DNA of 64,000 bases from JBNJGB01 sp051747385 (GCA_051747385.1 JBNJGB010000019.1:1-64000), one strand, 5' to 3'; shown: positions 35,795 through 45,466, numbered from the stretch's first letter. Notes: generated by a model from the sequence alone, not told the origin. Numbers and translations: made by a program.

Positions 35795-36286
35795 GTGCCG
35801 CTGACGAGCCTGCAGAGCGACTTCAAGGACGCGATGGCGACCTGGGCCTCCGGGGTCTCGGTCGTCACCACCCGCGTGGAGGGGCTGCTGTACGGCCTCA
35901 CCGTCTCGAGCCTCGCCAGCGTGTCCCTGGATCCCCCGCTGGTCAGCGTGTCCCTCGGCAACGACAACCGCCTCTGGCGGATGATCGAGCGCTCCGGGGC
36001 CTTCGCCGCGAGCATCCTCGCCCGGGACCAGGAGGACGTGTCGAACCACTTCGCCGTCTCGGGCCGGGAGCCGAGCCGGGACTTCGTGGAGATCGGCGGC
36101 GGCTGGGCGGCCACCGGGATGCCCGTCATCGAGGGCGCCACGGGCTACGTGAGCTGCGAGCTCCACGACCTGGTGCCGGCCGGCGATCACACCATCGTCA
36201 TCGGCCGGGTCGTGGAGGCCGACAGCCGGGACGACAAGGATCCGCTGCTCTACTATCGGCGCGGCTACCGGGGCGTCGAGTCCTGA
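35795..36286 (+). CDS. Flavin reductase-like FMN-binding protein
   Basis: A 163-aa flavin-reductase-like split-barrel protein. FKDAMATWASGVSVVTT and GLTVSSLASVSLDPPLVSVSL form the FMN-binding signature, and the C-terminus (DHTIVIGRVVEA...LLYYRRGYRG) is typical. Such proteins reduce FMN/FAD for a partner oxygenase or act alone; no monooxygenase component is adjacent. GTG start at 35795. The stop lies one base from the stop of the convergent ATPase gene. Confidence 0.88.
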   Translation: MPLTSLQSDFKDAMATWASGVSVVTTRVEGLLYGLTVSSLASVSLDPPLVSVSLGNDNRLWRMIERSGAFAASILARDQEDVSNHFAVSGREPSRDFVEIGGGWAATGMPVIEGATGYVSCELHDLVPAGDHTIVIGRVVEADSRDDKDPLLYYRRGYRGVES

Positions 36287-36287
36287 A

Positions 36288-38384
36288 TCAGTGCTCGCTC
36301 GGCGCACCCCAGGCGTCCCAGGCGACGCGGCCGAGTTCCTGCTGCCAGAGGCGATCCACCAGCAGCGCGAACCCGCGCGACAGGTGGCGGCGATACGTGC
36401 TGAACGGGACGCGGAGGGCCTCCGCCACCTCCTCCTGGGTGCCCTCGGGGTCCAGCCAGGTGGCGTGCAGGGCGCGATGATAGCGCTCGAGCTTGGGGGA
36501 GGCGCCGATGGACTCGGCGGTCTCGTGGAGCAGATCGCGCAGGACCTCGACGCGATCCCCGGGCGGCTCGTCGTCCGGCGATCGCGACAGGACGCACCAC
36601 GCCGACAGGAGGGGGTTCCGGAGCAGCGAGCTCGGATCCGTGTAGTTCCGCAGCGCGGCACGGACCGCCCGGTCGAACTCGGAGCGGGACAGGACCGCGA
36701 CCTCGTCCTGGTCGGGGTCGGTCGTCTCCGCCGTCGAGACCATGCCCCACGGGCGCGTGACCACCATGTCCAGCCAGGCGGTGAGCACGCGGCGGCGCCA
36801 GTCCATGCCGAACAGGGCGTGGCGCCGTCCGCCGAGGTGGTGATCGGCCTCGGGCACGCGATCGCAGTCGAAGGTCTGCAGCAGCCCGCCCCAGAGCTCG
36901 GGCGCCGTCGTGTCGAGCAGCGTCACGGCGATCCCGCGCGTGTTCAGGAAGGTCCGGATGACCTGCCGGAACAGGCAGGTCTGGACCGGAGACACCGCCT
37001 GGTGCGCGTCCCGATCCATCCAGGCGCGGAGGAGGAGGGCGCGCTCTCCGTCCCGCAGGGGGTGGGTCGCCTCGAGGTGGCGGCGCGCGGCGTCGACTCC
37101 CGGGTCGGCGCGTACGCGATCCTCCTGCTCGTCCACCCCGAGGGTCACCACGAGGGCGTAGCCCGCCGGACGATCGGCGGCGTCCCGGGCTACGATGAAG
37201 CCCGAGCGGTGGCGATCGAACCAGCGTCCCACCTGCTCGGCCGCCTCCTCGCCCTCGTGGTGGGCGGTCATGGCCAGGAGGGCGTCCCGATCGTCGGGCC
37301 CGGCGGCCGAGACGGGCACGTCTCCCGATCCACCGCTGAAGTAGCGCGCCACGCGTGGGGCCGCCCGCAGGATCTCGCCGAGCGACATGAGCACCTGGTC
37401 CTGCTCCCACCCGCGGGTGCGCCGGAGGCGGTGCAGGAAGTATCGCCCGACTCGCCGGGCCAGGTCGGCGTGGCGGCGCGGATTCCTCCAGCGAAGCTCG
37501 GCCGACAGGGCGTGTTGCACCGCGTCCAGCGCCCGCAGGCCCCGCGTCTCGAGCGACAGGAAGCAGCGCGTGCGCAGCCACTCGAACAGGGCGTGGGCGT
37601 CCCGGCCCGGGAGCACGGCGTCCAGGAGATCCTCGGTGATGGTGGAGGCGACGGCGACCACCTCCAGGGCGGCTCGCTCGTCCGGGGTCTCCGCCATGTC
37701 GTGGGTCACCGCCACGAGGCGCTCCACGACGCGAGGGACGGCCTCGAGCTGGAAGCGCAGGTCCGGATCGCGCTCGAAGGCGTCCATGGCCAGGACCAGC
37801 GCGAGGGGCAGGCCGCCGGCGAAGTCCAGCACGGCCTCCTGCTGATCGTCCGGGACGTCGCCGAGGGCCAGCAACGCGCGGCTCTCCTCGCGGGGGAGCG
37901 GGTTCAGGTCCACGGGCTGGACCAGGGCCTGCCAGCCGACGTCGTTGCGCCAACCCGTCGGCGCGGCGTGTCGGGACGCCAGGACCAGGAGGGTCGAGGA
38001 CTGCACGTCCGGGAGCCAGGCCTCGCGCAGCCAGGCGTCCACCTCGGCCGGCGGATCGTAGTCGTCGATGGCGACGACGCACCGATCCGCGTCCACCTCC
38101 ACGCAGCTCCGGAGCGCCTGCCGCCAGCCCTCCGGGGAGGTGCCGAGCGCGCGGCCGTCGAAGCGCAGGGCGGGGACCGCGTGCGACCGGCAGCGCGCGG
38201 CGAACTCGTTGATCAGCTCGGTCTTTCCCACCCCGACCGGACCGTGGACGAAGAGCACCTGGAACGGCCACTGGGGCGCCTGGAGGGCGCTCTCGAACAG
38301 GCCGATCTCGGCCTCCCGATCGACGAAGCGCTCATGGCGCGCCGCGTTCAGGAGTTCGCGCACTTCGTGGTGGTCTCGCGTCAA
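36288..38384 (-). CDS. STAND-type P-loop ATPase regulator
   Basis: Residues 12-60 (RHERFVDREAEIGLFESAL, FVHGPVGVGKTELINEF) form an AAA/STAND Walker A module as found upstream of LuxR/MalT-like and signalling ATPases. The Walker B is CVVAIDDYD. Middle helical repeats follow, then an apparent acyltransferase-like/ligand segment. The C-terminus (EGTQEEVAEALRVPFSTYRRHLSRGFALLVDRLW) looks like a sigma-4/LuxR-type helix-turn-helix. A transcriptional regulator is likely; the signal is unknown. The start is uncertain: TTG at 38384 gives the N-terminus usual for this class, while GTG at 38486 would place a perfect 14-bp GC palindrome (38447-38460) in the coding region. Length is 698 aa from 38384. Confidence 0.72.
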   Translation of the reverse strand: MTRDHHEVRELLNAARHERFVDREAEIGLFESALQAPQWPFQVLFVHGPVGVGKTELINEFAARCRSHAVPALRFDGRALGTSPEGWRQALRSCVEVDADRCVVAIDDYDPPAEVDAWLREAWLPDVQSSTLLVLASRHAAPTGWRNDVGWQALVQPVDLNPLPREESRALLALGDVPDDQQEAVLDFAGGLPLALVLAMDAFERDPDLRFQLEAVPRVVERLVAVTHDMAETPDERAALEVVAVASTITEDLLDAVLPGRDAHALFEWLRTRCFLSLETRGLRALDAVQHALSAELRWRNPRRHADLARRVGRYFLHRLRRTRGWEQDQVLMSLGEILRAAPRVARYFSGGSGDVPVSAAGPDDRDALLAMTAHHEGEEAAEQVGRWFDRHRSGFIVARDAADRPAGYALVVTLGVDEQEDRVRADPGVDAARRHLEATHPLRDGERALLLRAWMDRDAHQAVSPVQTCLFRQVIRTFLNTRGIAVTLLDTTAPELWGGLLQTFDCDRVPEADHHLGGRRHALFGMDWRRRVLTAWLDMVVTRPWGMVSTAETTDPDQDEVAVLSRSEFDRAVRAALRNYTDPSSLLRNPLLSAWCVLSRSPDDEPPGDRVEVLRDLLHETAESIGASPKLERYHRALHATWLDPEGTQEEVAEALRVPFSTYRRHLSRGFALLVDRLWQQELGRVAWDAWGAPSEH

Positions 38385-38796
38385 CGCTCGTGGTCCTGCC
38401 GCTTCGTCTCCGGGCTGTCCCGTGGGCTGTCGGGGCGTGATAGCTAGGGGGGCGCCCCCCGGCTGTCCAGGCCAAAAGGTGCTCACATGATGCTCAAGCG
38501 CCCGTGTTCCGGGCGCTCGAGGGGGGGTGCCCCCCGAGTGGGGGGCGACCTGTTCAACACGCGGGCGGGCGAACGAATGCCGTGCCGACGCTCGGAGGAG
38601 TGCGGCTGATCGTCGTGTGGGATGTCGGTCCGCCGTCGGGACGTGGAAGGGCGTCCGGGTCCCGGCGACGGTCGGTGGCGGAGTGTACGCCCGTGGGGCC
38701 CGCTGGCGCCACTGCTCGACTCGACGCGCGTCCGCGCCTGGTCCATCATCCGCCGGGCACGGGGACGCGTGTCCCTCCCCGAGCGAAGGAGCGGCC
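38385..38796. promoter_or_regulatory. Divergent gap with competing G/C-run hairpins upstream of ilvD
   Basis: No gene is supported between the STAND ATPase and ilvD. GGGGGGCGCCCCCC at 38447-38460 is a perfect palindrome. GGGGGGTGCCCCCC (38522-38535) and CCCCCCGAGTGGGGGG (38530-38545) share one C-run, so only one of the two stems can form at a time. Confidence 0.45.
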
Positions 38797-40482
38797 ATGG
38801 GCAACGATCGGAAGCTGAACGTCTACAGCGCGCGCCTCACCGAGCGACGCTCCCAGGGGGCGTCCCAGGCGATGCTCTACGGGACCGGGCTGACCGAGGA
38901 GGACCTCCACAAGCCCCTCGTCGGCGTGGCGAGCATGGGGTGGGACGGGAACACCTGCAACATGCACCTGAACGGCCTGGCGACGAAGGTGCGCGACGGG
39001 GTCCGGGCGGTCGACATGGTGGGGCTGCGGTTCAACACCATCGGCGTGAGCGACGGGATCTCCATGGGCACGGAGGGGATGAGCTACTCCCTCCAGTCCC
39101 GGGACCTCATCGCCGACTCCATCGAGACGGTGATGGGCGCGCACTGGTACGACGCGCTGATCGCCATCCCCGGGTGCGACAAGAACATGCCGGGCTGCCT
39201 CATCGCCATGGGGCGGCTGAACCGGCCGGCCATCATGGTCTACGGGGGGACCATCCGGCCGGGGCACCTGCGCGGGGAGGACCTGGACATCGTCTCGGCC
39301 TTCCAGAGCTACGGCGAGTACATCGCCGGGCGGATCACCGACGACGAGCGCTCGCAGATCGTGCGGCGGGCCTGCCCCGGTCCGGGCGCGTGCGGCGGGA
39401 TGTACACGGCCAACACCATGGCGTCCGCCATCGAGGCCATGGGCATGGCGCTGCCGTACAGCTCTTCGACGCCCGCCGAGGACGAGGCCAAGCTGGCCGA
39501 GTGCCTGGCCGCCGGCAAGGCGCTGCGGAGGCTGATGGAGGAGGACGTGAAGCCCCGGGACATCATGACCCGGGCCGCGTTCGACAACGCCCTCGTGATG
39601 GTGATGGCCCTGGGAGGGTCCACGAACGCCGTGCTCCACCTGCTGGCGATGGCGCGGGCCGTCGACGTGCCGCTGACCCTGGAGGACGTCCAGGCGACGA
39701 GCGACCGGGTGCCCATGCTGGCCGACCTGAAGCCCAGCGGGCGCTACGTCATGCAGGACCTCCACGACGCCGGGGGCACGCCGGCCGTGATGCGCTACCT
39801 GCTCGACGAGGGCTTCCTCGACGGCGACTGCCTGACGTGCACCGGGCAGACGGTGGCCGACAACCTCGCCGGCGTGGAGCGCCTGGCGGAGGGTCAGGGG
39901 ATCATCCAGCCGGTGGAGTCGCCCGTGAAGGCCAGCGGGCACATCCAGGTCCTGCGCGGCACGCTCGCTCCGGCCGGCGCCGTGGCGAAGATCACGGGCA
40001 AGGAGGGCGTGCACTTCGAGGGCCCCGCGCGCGTGTTCGACTGCGAGGAGGACATGCTCTCGGCGCTGGAGCAGGGGGGCATCCGGAAGGGCGACGTGGT
40101 GATCATCCGCTACGAGGGGCCCAAGGGCGGCCCCGGCATGCCCGAGATGCTCACCCCCACCAGCGCCATCATGGGCGCCGGCCTGGGCAAGGACGTCGCG
40201 CTCCTCACCGACGGGCGGTTTTCGGGCGGCTCCCACGGGTTCATCGTGGGGCACGTGACCCCCGAGGCCCAGGAGGGCGGGCCCATCGCCCTCGTGCAGG
40301 ACGGCGATCGGGTGACCATCGACGCCCGGGACAACCGCATCGACGTCCACGTGGACGACGGGGAGATGGCCCGGCGCCGCGCCGCCTGGACCGCGCCGCC
40401 CCTGAAGGCGACCCGGGGGACCCTGCGGCGGTACATCCGGACCGTCCGGTCGGCCTCCGAGGGCTGTGTCACCGACGAGTAG
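38797..40482 (+). CDS. ilvD: Dihydroxy-acid dehydratase
   Basis: Converts 2,3-dihydroxy-3-methylbutanoate or -pentanoate to the 2-oxo acids in valine and isoleucine synthesis. The 561-aa protein has the IlvD/Edd signatures CDKNMPGCLIAM (cluster Cys), CPGPGACGGMYTANTMAS, and GPKGGPGMPEM with LLTDGRFSGGSHGF near the C-terminus. The first cluster Cys is expected in MGWDGNTCNMH. ATG at 38797 is preceded by GAAGGAGC. No other ilv gene is nearby. Confidence 0.96.
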   Translation: MGNDRKLNVYSARLTERRSQGASQAMLYGTGLTEEDLHKPLVGVASMGWDGNTCNMHLNGLATKVRDGVRAVDMVGLRFNTIGVSDGISMGTEGMSYSLQSRDLIADSIETVMGAHWYDALIAIPGCDKNMPGCLIAMGRLNRPAIMVYGGTIRPGHLRGEDLDIVSAFQSYGEYIAGRITDDERSQIVRRACPGPGACGGMYTANTMASAIEAMGMALPYSSSTPAEDEAKLAECLAAGKALRRLMEEDVKPRDIMTRAAFDNALVMVMALGGSTNAVLHLLAMARAVDVPLTLEDVQATSDRVPMLADLKPSGRYVMQDLHDAGGTPAVMRYLLDEGFLDGDCLTCTGQTVADNLAGVERLAEGQGIIQPVESPVKASGHIQVLRGTLAPAGAVAKITGKEGVHFEGPARVFDCEEDMLSALEQGGIRKGDVVIIRYEGPKGGPGMPEMLTPTSAIMGAGLGKDVALLTDGRFSGGSHGFIVGHVTPEAQEGGPIALVQDGDRVTIDARDNRIDVHVDDGEMARRRAAWTAPPLKATRGTLRRYIRTVRSASEGCVTDE

Positions 40483-40500
40483 GGCCGGCGTTCGGCCGGT
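40483..40500. terminator. Bidirectional hairpin between convergent ilvD and ceramidase genes
   Basis: GGCCG-GCGTT-CGGCC fills the 18-bp space between the ilvD stop and the ceramidase-like stop. There is no U-tract, so termination is inferred from position and symmetry only. Confidence 0.4.
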
Positions 40501-42498
40501 CTATCCGGCCGGGGCGAGGTCGAAGGGCTCGCTCACCAGCTCGTAGCTGTCCGGGCGCTCGCCGCGGATGACGAAGCGGAACGTGCCCTCGAGCTGTCCG
40601 CCGGCCGGGGTCACGGAGAAGCGGGCCGGCAGGCGCGCCGTCCAGACGAAGGTGCGCGCGTCCAGGGACGGCTCCTCCTTCCAGCTCGGCTCCGGGGCCA
40701 GGGACGTCTCGATGTGGCCGGCCCGGCTGTCGAAGGCGTGTCCGCTGGGATAGGTGACCGCCTGCCACTCCTCGCCCTCCTGGCGCTCCAGGGCCACGAC
40801 GGGCTCGTCCACGGCGGGGTGACCGCCGTTCCAGCTCACGGTCCGCACCTCGCCGCTGGAGGTGGGCTGCGTCACGATCTCCGCGGCGCCCTCGGCCTCC
40901 TCGAAGGAGAGGTCGTCCCACTGCTGGGAGTCCCACGCCTCCAGGTCCACGGGCTCGAACGCCAGGGGCGCCTCCGGATCCACGAGGCGGCCGGCGATGC
41001 TCGCGCCCATGTCCACGAGGTACTGGCCGAAGCCCGGGCCCATCAGGGCGCTGCTCGCCTCGTACCCGCCCATGTAGTAGTCGTCCGCGTGCAGCAGGTA
41101 CGACAGGTAGCCCTGCCCGTAGCCGAGGACGAAGACGTCCTCCAGGCCGGTGGCCTCGAGGGCCTCGTCCCGCAGGTCCGTGCCGACGCTGGTCAGGGGC
41201 TCGCCGGGCAGGGTGACGAGGCCCAGGTCCCCGACGCGGACTGCGGAGATCCACGTCCAGAAGACGGTCATCTCCTCGTCGAAGCCGTCCAGCAGGCAGG
41301 CGAGGTCGCTCGGCGTGAACGGCTCCGCGTCCTCGCCGCAGCGGCCCTCCGCGTTGATGCAGTAGATGCCTCCGTACGGGTACTTCTCGGCGAACTCGGG
41401 CGGGTTGATCTCCGCCGAGTCGATGGGGAAGGGCTCCGTGACCACCCGGATCTCCGGCTCGTCCGTCGTCTCGATGCCGTCGAGGGCCGGCGTGATGACC
41501 TCGGCGGCCTCGATCGCGATGGCGTCCAGCTCCGTGTAGCGCTCGCGGAGGTCGAAGCCCGCCTCGGTGACCCGGTCCTTGGGATACCGGGGCGCCATGT
41601 CGCCGGCCCAGCTCTGGAGGAACAGCACGTCCGTCGGCTCGTCGAGGGCGTGCTCGATGCCGTGCTCCACCGCGCCGGAGGCGTCGCTGGACAGCACGAA
41701 GTCGCTCGAGCCGAGCACGGTGCCGTGCATGGCGTAGTTCACCAGGATCGCCAGGGTGGAGTCGTCCTCGACCCGCTCCAGCTTCACCAGGCCCAGGGTG
41801 TCGTCCTGGATGGGCCCGTTCTCGCAGCGCCGGTCGTTGTGGAGGCTGGGCACCTGGACCGTGGTGTGCCCGACGCGCGCGGGCACGGTCGCCTCGTCCG
41901 CGGCGATGGCCGACTCGACGATGGACTCGCGGAGGCGCTGGTAGAACGCGGGCAGGAAGGGACCCACCGCGATCTCGCCGAAGAAGTGGTCGAAGACGCG
42001 GCCGCCGCTCGAGTGGGTGTGGGTGGCCACCACGACCAGGCCGTCGGCCAGGTCGTCGTGCCCCTCCTCCCGGAGGCGCGTCTGGGCGTCGCGCACGATG
42101 TCCTGCCACATGCCCACGGTGTCCGTCCGGACGAGGGCCACCACGTCGTGGCCCCGACGCATCACGACGGCCTTGGCGGTGAGGTCCGTGTGGCGCGCGT
42201 CCGTCCCGGGGTAGGTCTTGGAGTACGGGGTCTTGGGCCCGCCGCTGGTCGGCCCGTAGCCCACGGTCGGCGAGCCCATCGGGAAGCCCAGGTCGCGCTC
42301 CGCCACGCCCGCGACGAAGGTGGCGGGCGGCTCCACGACGTCGTCCGGTTCGGTGTCGCCGGCCGTGTCGGTCGCGACGTCCTCCTGCACGTCGTCGGAG
42401 GAGGCTGCGCCGTCGTCTCCGTCACAGGCGGTCCCGAGGACCAGCGCTCCGGTCGTCACCATCGCCAGCAGGGCGAACCACTTCGTCGACATCCGCAT
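40501..42498 (-). CDS. Neutral/alkaline ceramidase-like lipoprotein
   Basis: The N-terminus is a lipoprotein signal with lipobox LVLGTAC (mature Cys at about residue 25), followed by an acidic linker (DGDDGAASSDDVQEDVATD). The catalytic region resembles neutral ceramidases: FVAGVAERDLGFPMG, ALVRTDTVGMW, VVVATHTHSSGG (zinc His pair), ILVNYAMHGTVLG and SWAGDMAPRY, with a C-terminal beta domain. Neutral ceramidases cleave the amide bond of ceramide. Length is 665 aa. Location would be the inner or outer membrane surface. The family match is good, but the substrate is not proven. Confidence 0.8.
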   Translation of the reverse strand: MRMSTKWFALLAMVTTGALVLGTACDGDDGAASSDDVQEDVATDTAGDTEPDDVVEPPATFVAGVAERDLGFPMGSPTVGYGPTSGGPKTPYSKTYPGTDARHTDLTAKAVVMRRGHDVVALVRTDTVGMWQDIVRDAQTRLREEGHDDLADGLVVVATHTHSSGGRVFDHFFGEIAVGPFLPAFYQRLRESIVESAIAADEATVPARVGHTTVQVPSLHNDRRCENGPIQDDTLGLVKLERVEDDSTLAILVNYAMHGTVLGSSDFVLSSDASGAVEHGIEHALDEPTDVLFLQSWAGDMAPRYPKDRVTEAGFDLRERYTELDAIAIEAAEVITPALDGIETTDEPEIRVVTEPFPIDSAEINPPEFAEKYPYGGIYCINAEGRCGEDAEPFTPSDLACLLDGFDEEMTVFWTWISAVRVGDLGLVTLPGEPLTSVGTDLRDEALEATGLEDVFVLGYGQGYLSYLLHADDYYMGGYEASSALMGPGFGQYLVDMGASIAGRLVDPEAPLAFEPVDLEAWDSQQWDDLSFEEAEGAAEIVTQPTSSGEVRTVSWNGGHPAVDEPVVALERQEGEEWQAVTYPSGHAFDSRAGHIETSLAPEPSWKEEPSLDARTFVWTARLPARFSVTPAGGQLEGTFRFVIRGERPDSYELVSEPFDLAPAG

Positions 42499-42559
42499 GG
42501 GGGGCTCCCTTCGTTCAAGCCGCGCGCAGCATCCACGCCGGATGGCGCCGGATCAAGGT

Positions 42560-43339
42560 TCAGCGCCGTCCCGGTCGTGCCCGGACGACCAGGTGGGCGC
42601 TCTCGTCGTCGAACGGCGCGCCCTGGAAGTCGCCCTCCTCGGTGACGGGCTCGAGACCCGCGCGCCGGAGCAGGCGGACCAGCACGCTCCGCGGCAGGGC
42701 CAGGTGCGGCACTCGATCCTCCAGGCGGCGGGCCTCTCCCGTGGCCTCGTCCGTCACCTCGTACCGGTAGAGCACGTCCGCCCGCCGGGGGTCGTCGGTC
42801 AGGACCTCGCGCTCGAAGACGTCGACCCTCCGGGCACCGTCCATCCAGGTGAAGAGGTACTCCTCGTCGGTCTCCCCGGGGGTCGCGCGCTCCTCCGGCA
42901 GGTCCTCGTCGACGCCGTAGATGTCGAGGAGCAGCAGGCCGTCGTCCGACAGGTGGCGCGCCGCGTTCGACAGGCAGCAGGCCACGTCCTCGTCGCTCGG
43001 CAGGGCGCACAGCACGTTGTACGGCGCCACCACGCGATCGAACCGGTCTTCGAGCGAGAGCGTCCGGATGTCGCCGTGCACGAGCCGCACGCGGCCGCGC
43101 GCCCGCGTCGGGACGGCCTGTCGCGCCAGATCCAGCTTCGCCGGGTCCAGGTCCACGCCGACCACCGACGGGCCCGCCTCCGCCAGGGGCGCGGTCAGCC
43201 GTCCCGTGCCGCACCCGAGCTCCAGGATCGCGCGGGCCCCGCGGCACGCCTCGACGTAGAACGCGACGTCGCCGGGGTTGCCGGCGTGCACCACCTCGAA
43301 CAGGCGCGCCCCCAGCGCGGCGTCGTCCTCGGTGCTCAT
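42560..43339 (-). CDS. Class I SAM-dependent methyltransferase
   Basis: 259 aa. AILELGCGTGRLTAPLAEAG is motif I, VVGVDLDPAKL motif II, and VHGDIRTLSLEDRFDRVVAPYNVL the acidic loop. The C-terminal part is beta-rich (DVLYRYEVTDE, HLALPRSVLVRLLRRAGLE), as in small-molecule methyltransferases. The substrate is unknown. The ATG at 43339 has GAGGAGCG upstream. Confidence 0.85.
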   Translation of the reverse strand: MSTEDDAALGARLFEVVHAGNPGDVAFYVEACRGARAILELGCGTGRLTAPLAEAGPSVVGVDLDPAKLDLARQAVPTRARGRVRLVHGDIRTLSLEDRFDRVVAPYNVLCALPSDEDVACCLSNAARHLSDDGLLLLDIYGVDEDLPEERATPGETDEEYLFTWMDGARRVDVFEREVLTDDPRRADVLYRYEVTDEATGEARRLEDRVPHLALPRSVLVRLLRRAGLEPVTEEGDFQGAPFDDESAHLVVRARPGRR

Positions 43340-43762
43340 TCGCTCCTCCCTCGCCATGGTCGGACTCGCACCTACCATGTCGAGGGGTGGTCGGGGAGCG
43401 GACCCTGAGCGCCGCGCCACGTCCGGGCAGGGGACCGGGACTGCACGGCGCTTCCGGGGGTCCGCCCCCGACCGGGGATCAAGTGACGGCGGGCGTCGCT
43501 GCGGTTCGCAGGAGGAAGTCGCTTCGCATCGGCTGCTCCTTCGACTCTCCGTCATGGGGAAGGGGCGACGCCCGCCGTTGCTCGCCTTTCTTTTCAAGGG
43601 CCGTGCCAGGAGTGGTGCGGGGAGTGATCCCGGTCACTTGGCCGGATCTGCGCGGATCGGTACGCCAGGGCCGCCGGCCGCCTTGGGTCCTGTGGCACAC
43701 CCCCCGAAGTGGCATCGCACACATGGGGCCGACACCCATGCCCCGGCCTCCGGCGATCCGGA
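43340..43762. other. Gene-free gap with a long-range 13-bp inverted repeat
   Basis: No credible gene. CGGCGGGCGTCGC (43487-43499) is exactly complementary to GCGACGCCCGCCG (43565-43577), with a 65-bp loop that holds smaller stems. It lies downstream of nothing convergent and upstream of the methyltransferase on the minus strand, so it could be a 5' leader, a terminator region for another transcript, or a small RNA. Confidence 0.4.
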
Positions 43763-45466
43763 TCACGCACCCCCGCGCGCGCCGGACTGGAGGCGTGCGC
43801 GCAGGTCGCGCTTCAGGATCTTGCCGGTGGGGTTCCGGGGTATCTCGTCGATCTCGTGCCAGTCGCGCGGGATCTTGTGCCCGGTCAGGTGGTGGCGGGC
43901 CCAGGACTCGATCGCCTCCGCGTCGAACGGACGCTCGGCGGGGACGACGCAGGCCACGAGGCGCTCGCCCCACTCCTCGTCCGGGAGGCCGAGCACGGCC
44001 ACGTCCGCCACGTCCGGGTGGTGGAGCAGGGTGGCCTCGATCTCCACCGGGTAGAGGTTCACGCCCCCGGAGATGACCATGTCCCGGCCTCGGCCCGACA
44101 CGTAGAGGTAGCCGTCCTCGTCCACGGAGCCGAGGTCCTCGACGGTCACCCAGCCTCCCCGCAGGACCTCGCCGGTCGCCGCGTCGTCGTGCAGGTAGCC
44201 CGACATGGACTGGCCCGTGCGGACCTGGATCTCGCCGATTTCGCGCGGTGGGAGGGGGCGACCGTCCTCGCCGACGATCCGGACCTCCTGGCCCGCGAGC
44301 GGGCGGCCGACCGTGCCCGGCCTCTCCAGCATCTCGTGGCCGTTGACCAGGGTGACCCAGCCGATCTCCGTGGCCCCGTAGAAGTCGTGGACCGCGTCCG
44401 GGCCGAACCGGGCGATGGCGCGCTCCCGGAGCGGCTGGGGGAACGGCGCCGCCCCGGAGACCAGCGCGCGCAGGCGGGGCGTCGGCGCCGCGGCGTGCAC
44501 CTCGCGCGGGAGCGCCAGGATCCGGCGGATCATGGTGGGCACCAGGAACACGCTCTCGATCTCCCAGCGGGAGAGGCTCCGCAGGGTGTCCTCGGCGTCG
44601 AACCGGGGGCGCAGGTAGAGGGTCCCGCCCAGCGCGGAGCAGAGCAGCGTGAAGGCCTGGCCGCCGCTGTGATACAGGGGCGAGACCACGAGGTGGCGAT
44701 CGCCCACCCGGGCGGGCAGGCGGTCCAGGATGCGGCTCAGCTCCACGACGCCGTGGCGGGTGAAGTCGCGCACCGCGCCCTTGGGGCGCCCGGTGGTCCC
44801 GGACGTGTACACGACGTTGCCGGAACCGGCGTCTCCGCCACCACGCCCCTCGCGCGACGGGTGGTCGGGGGAGGAGCGGGCCAGGAGATCCTCCCACCGC
44901 GCCACGTCCGCGTCCGCGTCGCCCTCGCCGCACAGGAGGAGGCGGAGGCCCAGGTCCGGGCGGCGCTCTCGCAGCGTCCTGGCCGCCTCCAGGGAGGTCG
45001 CCGACACCACCACGACGCGCGCGCCGCTCTGCTCCACCTGGTAGGCCAGCTCGCCGGAGGTGCCCCGGTAGCCGGCGTGGACCGCGGAGGCGCCGAGGCG
45101 GAAGCACGCGAACCATGCGGCCACGTACTCCGCGCGGTTTTCCATCATGAGGACCACGGGCGCGCCCCGGCGGACGCCCAGGTGCCCGCGCAGGGCGTGG
45201 GCCGCCCGGTTGATCTCGGCGTCGGCCTCCGCCCAGGTCACCGTGCGGTGCGCGTCGACCCAGGCCGGCCGATCCGGGTGGGTCGCCCCGTGGATCGCGT
45301 GGGCCGTGCGGACGTCGACGCCCCGTCGCAGCACCAGGGGCGCCGCGCGGAGCGTGCCCGGTCCCAGGGCGTCGCGGGCCAGCCCCGTGCGCCACGCCAC
45401 GCGCAGCACCCGCCGCCCGATGTCCAGCCAGCTCTCTCCCGGACCGTGTCGCCGCGTGGGGATCAT
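43763..45466 (-). CDS. AMP-forming acyl-CoA synthetase
   Basis: 567-aa member of the ANL superfamily, activating a carboxylic acid through an acyl-AMP to the CoA thioester. The P-loop VVYTSGTTGRPKGAV, the DFYGATE motif, GWVTVEDLGSVDEDGYLYVSGRGRDMVISGG and the C-terminal catalytic Lys in NPTGKILKRDL are all intact. It probably handles fatty or aromatic acids; the pathway is not indicated by neighbours. The ATG at 45466 is preferred over a GTG at 45481. It is divergent from the large lipoprotein gene. Confidence 0.92.
   Translation of the reverse strand: MIPTRRHGPGESWLDIGRRVLRVAWRTGLARDALGPGTLRAAPLVLRRGVDVRTAHAIHGATHPDRPAWVDAHRTVTWAEADAEINRAAHALRGHLGVRRGAPVVLMMENRAEYVAAWFACFRLGASAVHAGYRGTSGELAYQVEQSGARVVVVSATSLEAARTLRERRPDLGLRLLLCGEGDADADVARWEDLLARSSPDHPSREGRGGGDAGSGNVVYTSGTTGRPKGAVRDFTRHGVVELSRILDRLPARVGDRHLVVSPLYHSGGQAFTLLCSALGGTLYLRPRFDAEDTLRSLSRWEIESVFLVPTMIRRILALPREVHAAAPTPRLRALVSGAAPFPQPLRERAIARFGPDAVHDFYGATEIGWVTLVNGHEMLERPGTVGRPLAGQEVRIVGEDGRPLPPREIGEIQVRTGQSMSGYLHDDAATGEVLRGGWVTVEDLGSVDEDGYLYVSGRGRDMVISGGVNLYPVEIEATLLHHPDVADVAVLGLPDEEWGERLVACVVPAERPFDAEAIESWARHHLTGHKIPRDWHEIDEIPRNPTGKILKRDLRARLQSGARGGA

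Noticed and set aside
36288..38804. An upstream start near 38804 for the STAND ATPase
   Set aside because: The added 140 residues are low-complexity, overlap the G/C-run palindromes and show no conserved pattern.
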